NCBI GenBank assembly: GCA_937902945.1
Contig: CALEMD010000151.1
Location: forward strand, 1-8,475
Reading direction: 5' to 3'
Length of the DNA stretch: 8,475 nucleotides
Source of the DNA: an uncultured Erysipelotrichaceae bacterium
GTDB lineage: Bacteria; Bacillota_I; Bacilli_A; Erysipelotrichales; Erysipelotrichaceae
A program made the position numbers and the translations under genes. This document shows, one piece after another, positions 5,945-8,475 of the stretch (its first letter is position 1; each line of letters opens with the position of its first letter). The notes below the pieces were generated by a model. It saw only the letters and a program-made list of their open reading frames with translations, was not told where the DNA came from and ran no database searches.

Positions 5945-7702
5945 AGAATCTTTTTTGGAGATTTCTATGCCAAGAATATCCAGCAGCTTTTTATCTACTG
6001 TATTCGGTGACTCGCTCATCAGATCCATTGAACTGTTTGTGGTTGGAAATGCAACTACATCACGGATGTTGTCAGTGCCGGCAAGTACCATACTCAGGCG
6101 TTCCAGCCCGATTCCTACCCCGCCATGCGGCGGAGTTCCATACTTGAATGCTTCAAGGAAGAAACCAAACCGTTCCTTAGCCTGTTCCATTGTCAGTCCG
6201 ATAGATTCAAATACTTTTTCCTGCAGAGCCTGATCATGGATACGGATTGATCCGCTCAGCAGTTCATATCCATTAAGCACCAAGTCATATGCTCTGCTCA
6301 GCACATGTTCCGGATCGCTCATCAGCTTATCGACATCCTCTTCCTTCGGCGCAGTAAACGGATGGTGGGCAGCAACGTATCTTTGTTCCTGTTCACTGTA
6401 TTCAAACATTGGGAATTCGGTAATCCAGGCAAACTTATATATCTGCTCATGCGGAATTCTATCCAATTCATGGGCAAGCCGTATGCGCAGTCCGCCAAGT
6501 GCTGAAAGTGCCGTTTTTTCTCTGTCTGCGACCACAAGCACCAGATCATCTTCCTGCAGCGCAAGTCTGGAAATAATATCTGCCTTTTCCTGCTCACTTA
6601 ATACCTTGGCAACAGAACCGCTTAAGGTGTTCTGTGAATACTTCAGATATGCAAGAGCCTTAGCTCCGAATGTTTTTGCAAAATCCTGCAGCTTATCAAG
6701 ATCCTTGCGTGAATAGCGATCCGCCGCATTTTCAAATTTCAGAGCTTCTACTCTGCCGCCTGACTGCAGTACATCATGAAACACCTTGAACTCAGTGCTG
6801 GAAAAAATATCGGATATGTTATGCAGTTCATTGCCAAATCGCAGATCTGGTTTATCTGTTCCGAATCTATTCATGCATTCATGCCAGGTGATCCGCTGGA
6901 AATGCTGTTCAAGGTCAGTATTCTTTATACGCTTGAATATCTTCTGCATCAGCCCTTCAACAGTCGCAAATATATCTTCTTCATCGATGAAGCTCATCTC
7001 AATGTCAATCTGCGTGAATTCCGGCTGACGATCTGATCTCAGATCCTCATCGCGGAAGCATCTTGCAATCTGGAAATATTTCTCCATTCCAGCAATCATA
7101 AGAAGCTGCTTGTAAATCTGCGGAGACTGCGGCAGAGCCCAGAATTTTCCATTATAAATACGCGATGGAACCAGATAGTCACGTGCACCTTCCGGTGTCT
7201 GACGGCCCAGCATCGGTGTTTCAACTTCAATGAATCCAAGACTGTCCAGGTACTCACGGGCAGTCATGCATATTTCGTGTCTCAGCATCAGGTTCTTCTG
7301 CAATACAGGTCTGCGCAGATCAAGATATCTGTATTTCAGACGTGTATCTTCAAGGGCATCTGTATCATCTGCTACCGCAATAGGTGTCGTATCAGCTGTA
7401 TTGATGATATTGACAGAAGATGCATGTACTTCAATATCACCTGTAGCCATCTTCGGATTGCTGTCTTTGCGGATCTGAACCGTTCCGGTTACCTGCAGTA
7501 TATACTCACTGCGGATTTCCTTAACCTCTGCTGAATCAGCCATTGTTTCATCAAATACAATCTGGCAGATGCCGCTGCGGTCACGCAGGTCTACAAATAC
7601 CAGACTTCCAAGATTTCTGCGGCGAGCTGTCCAGCCGATCAGTGTTACTTCCTGACCAGCATTTTCTTTCCGCAGTGTTCCATTGCCGCATGTACGTTTC
7701 AT
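5939..7702 (-). CDS. aspS: Aspartyl-tRNA synthetase, bacterial type
   Basis: This class II synthetase charges tRNA-Asp with aspartate in the cytoplasm. Its 587 residues match the usual bacterial length of about 590. An N-terminal OB-fold anticodon-binding domain (about 1-105) contains GWTARRRNLGSLVFVDLRDR. The catalytic domain starts near 120 and has LGFIEVETPML (155-165), motif 2 FRDEDLRSDRQPEFTQ (216-231), HHPFTAP (446-452) and motif 3 GIGLERL (530-536). Between them lies the bacterial GAD insertion (about 290-410), so this is not the short archaeal type. No key residue is obviously missing. The ATG at 7702 overlaps the hisS stop codon as ATGA, with GGGAGG (7713-7718) ten bases upstream inside hisS, so the two are probably translationally coupled. 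Whether it is discriminating, or also charges tRNA-Asn, cannot be settled here. Confidence 0.97.
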   Translation of the reverse strand: MKRTCGNGTLRKENAGQEVTLIGWTARRRNLGSLVFVDLRDRSGICQIVFDETMADSAEVKEIRSEYILQVTGTVQIRKDSNPKMATGDIEVHASSVNIINTADTTPIAVADDTDALEDTRLKYRYLDLRRPVLQKNLMLRHEICMTAREYLDSLGFIEVETPMLGRQTPEGARDYLVPSRIYNGKFWALPQSPQIYKQLLMIAGMEKYFQIARCFRDEDLRSDRQPEFTQIDIEMSFIDEEDIFATVEGLMQKIFKRIKNTDLEQHFQRITWHECMNRFGTDKPDLRFGNELHNISDIFSSTEFKVFHDVLQSGGRVEALKFENAADRYSRKDLDKLQDFAKTFGAKALAYLKYSQNTLSGSVAKVLSEQEKADIISRLALQEDDLVLVVADREKTALSALGGLRIRLAHELDRIPHEQIYKFAWITEFPMFEYSEQEQRYVAAHHPFTAPKEEDVDKLMSDPEHVLSRAYDLVLNGYELLSGSIRIHDQALQEKVFESIGLTMEQAKERFGFFLEAFKYGTPPHGGVGIGLERLSMVLAGTDNIRDVVAFPTTNSSMDLMSESPNTVDKKLLDILGIEISKKDSE

Positions 7703-8475
7703 TCCTCTTCTGCCTCCCAGTTCTGTATAGTTTCCAGAATCTGATCCATATCAACTGTTACCTGCATCTTGTCAGATGTCCGCTTAATATTTACCTTGTT
7801 CTGCTTCATTTCTTCTTCTCCAACGATTACCAGATAAGCTGCCTTTGTCCGATCAGCAGTTTTAAACTGAGCCTTCAGCGATCTTGGCAATAGATTTGCC
7901 TGGGCAGTATATCCTGCATGGCGCATCTTCTGTACTAAGGTCAGAGGAATATTTCCAACATTGCCTAAACCCATTACATAAACATCAATCGATTCTTGGG
8001 TCTGCACTGTTCCGCATTCTTCGCGTGAAAGAGCAAGCAGTCTTTCCAGACCGATCGCAAATCCAATTCCGCTCATCTGCGGACCGCCGAAATAATCAAC
8101 CAGGTGATCATATCTGCCGCCGCCGAATACGGTTGCCTGTGCTCCGCTCTCCGGCCGAGTCGATACAACTTCAAATACTGTATGCGTATAGTAGTCCAGA
8201 CCTCTTACCAGACGATCTTCAACAACATACGGTATATGCAGTTCATCCAATGCTGACAGCACCTGACTGAAGTAAGTCCTAGATTCTTCATTCAGATAAT
8301 CCTTCAATGCCGGTGCGGATTTCAGCGATGGATGTTCCTGGTCTACCTTGCAGTCCAGTATGCGAAGCGGATTCTGCTCATAGCGTCTCTGACAGTCCCC
8401 GCACAGTTCATTTACAACCGGCTTAAAATGTTCCTTCAGAGCATTTCTGTATGTTTCTCTTGAAGCATCATCCCC
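7699..8475 (-). CDS. hisS: Histidyl-tRNA synthetase, N-terminus outside the window
   Basis: The frame is open from the right edge (8475) to the TGA at 7699-7701 and gives the last 258 residues. Bacterial HisRS usually has about 420, so roughly 160 residues, including motifs 1 and 2, are missing. Visible features, counted from the first full codon, include ELCGDCQRR and LRILDCK (23-43), the histidine-binding loop LVRGLDYYTHTVFE (89-102), GGGRYD (118-123) and class II motif 3 GIGFAIGLERL (136-146). The C-terminal anticodon-binding domain (about 162-250) follows, including RSLKAQFKTAD. A TTG at 8307 is an internal codon, not a start, because conserved HisRS sequence continues upstream of it. The gene charges tRNA-His with histidine and is the upstream member of the hisS-aspS pair common in Bacilli. 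Any leader control such as a T-box would lie outside the window. Confidence 0.97.
   Translation of the reverse strand, partial: GDDASRETYRNALKEHFKPVVNELCGDCQRRYEQNPLRILDCKVDQEHPSLKSAPALKDYLNEESRTYFSQVLSALDELHIPYVVEDRLVRGLDYYTHTVFEVVSTRPESGAQATVFGGGRYDHLVDYFGGPQMSGIGFAIGLERLLALSREECGTVQTQESIDVYVMGLGNVGNIPLTLVQKMRHAGYTAQANLLPRSLKAQFKTADRTKAAYLVIVGEEEMKQNKVNIKRTSDKMQVTVDMDQILETIQNWEAEEE
7713..7718 (-). promoter_or_regulatory. Ribosome binding site of aspS inside the end of hisS
   Basis: GGGAGG on the minus strand lies ten bases before the aspS ATG at 7702, within the last codons of hisS. A weaker AGAGGA abuts the ATG itself. Together with the four-base gene overlap this fits translational coupling by re-initiation. 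Confidence 0.6.

Noticed and set aside
7884..8270. Plus-strand open frame of 128 codons opposite hisS
   Set aside because: It is antisense to conserved HisRS motifs and has no recognisable protein features.
8299..8307. A short histidyl-tRNA synthetase-like protein starting at a TTG at 8307
   Set aside because: Conserved HisRS sequence continues upstream in the same frame to the window edge, so this codon is internal.
1..8475. A defence system, mobile element or other undescribed multi-gene system
   Set aside because: Every long minus-strand frame matches a well-known housekeeping or envelope family, the remaining gaps are explained by promoters, terminators and the 6S RNA, and there are no repeats, integrase or transposase genes.

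Overview
The window reads as an ordinary chromosomal segment of an anaerobic member of the Bacillota. All genes lie on the minus strand, so it is read from right to left. The YneF/UPF0154 membrane protein is typical of Bacilli, Mollicutes and relatives. A pyruvate:ferredoxin oxidoreductase is typical of anaerobes. A CpoA/LafB-type glycolipid glycosyltransferase and a 6S RNA just downstream of aspS point to the Bacilli side of the phylum. Together these suggest, without proving, a fermentative gut-type lineage such as the Erysipelotrichia. No mobile element, CRISPR array, tRNA or rRNA gene is visible.

Layout in transcription order. (1) hisS (8475 to 7699, 5' end outside the window) and aspS (7702 to 5939) overlap by four bases (ATGA) and form a translationally coupled aminoacyl-tRNA synthetase operon. 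(2) The roughly 300-base gap from 5641 to 5938 is not empty. It holds a 6S-like regulatory RNA (about 5897 to 5745) with its own -10 box, then a small hairpin and the promoter of the next gene. (3) A 69-residue YneF-family single-pass membrane protein (5640 to 5431) ends in a strong terminator with a UUCG loop. (4) nifJ (5296 to 1751) encodes a full-length, intact pyruvate:ferredoxin oxidoreductase. It has a clear ribosome binding site and -10 box and ends in an intrinsic terminator with a GCGA loop. (5) A family GT4 glycosyltransferase resembling CpoA/LafB (1650 to 631) has its own promoter, placed tightly against the nifJ terminator. (6) A multi-spanning membrane protein of the LPG-synthase-TM/UPF0104 (flippase-like) type starts at 570 and runs off the left edge. 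It may be read from a leaderless promoter as well as by read-through.

Functionally the segment combines translation (hisS, aspS), global control of RNA polymerase (6S RNA), central fermentative metabolism (nifJ) and probable membrane glycolipid or lipoteichoic acid anchor synthesis (glycosyltransferase plus flippase-like partner). The clear terminators after yneF and nifJ and the separate promoters indicate independent transcription units, not one pathway operon. I found no convincing sign of a previously undescribed system. The points most worth checking are the 6S RNA, the possible leaderless start at 570 and the compact terminator/promoter junction at 1682-1737.
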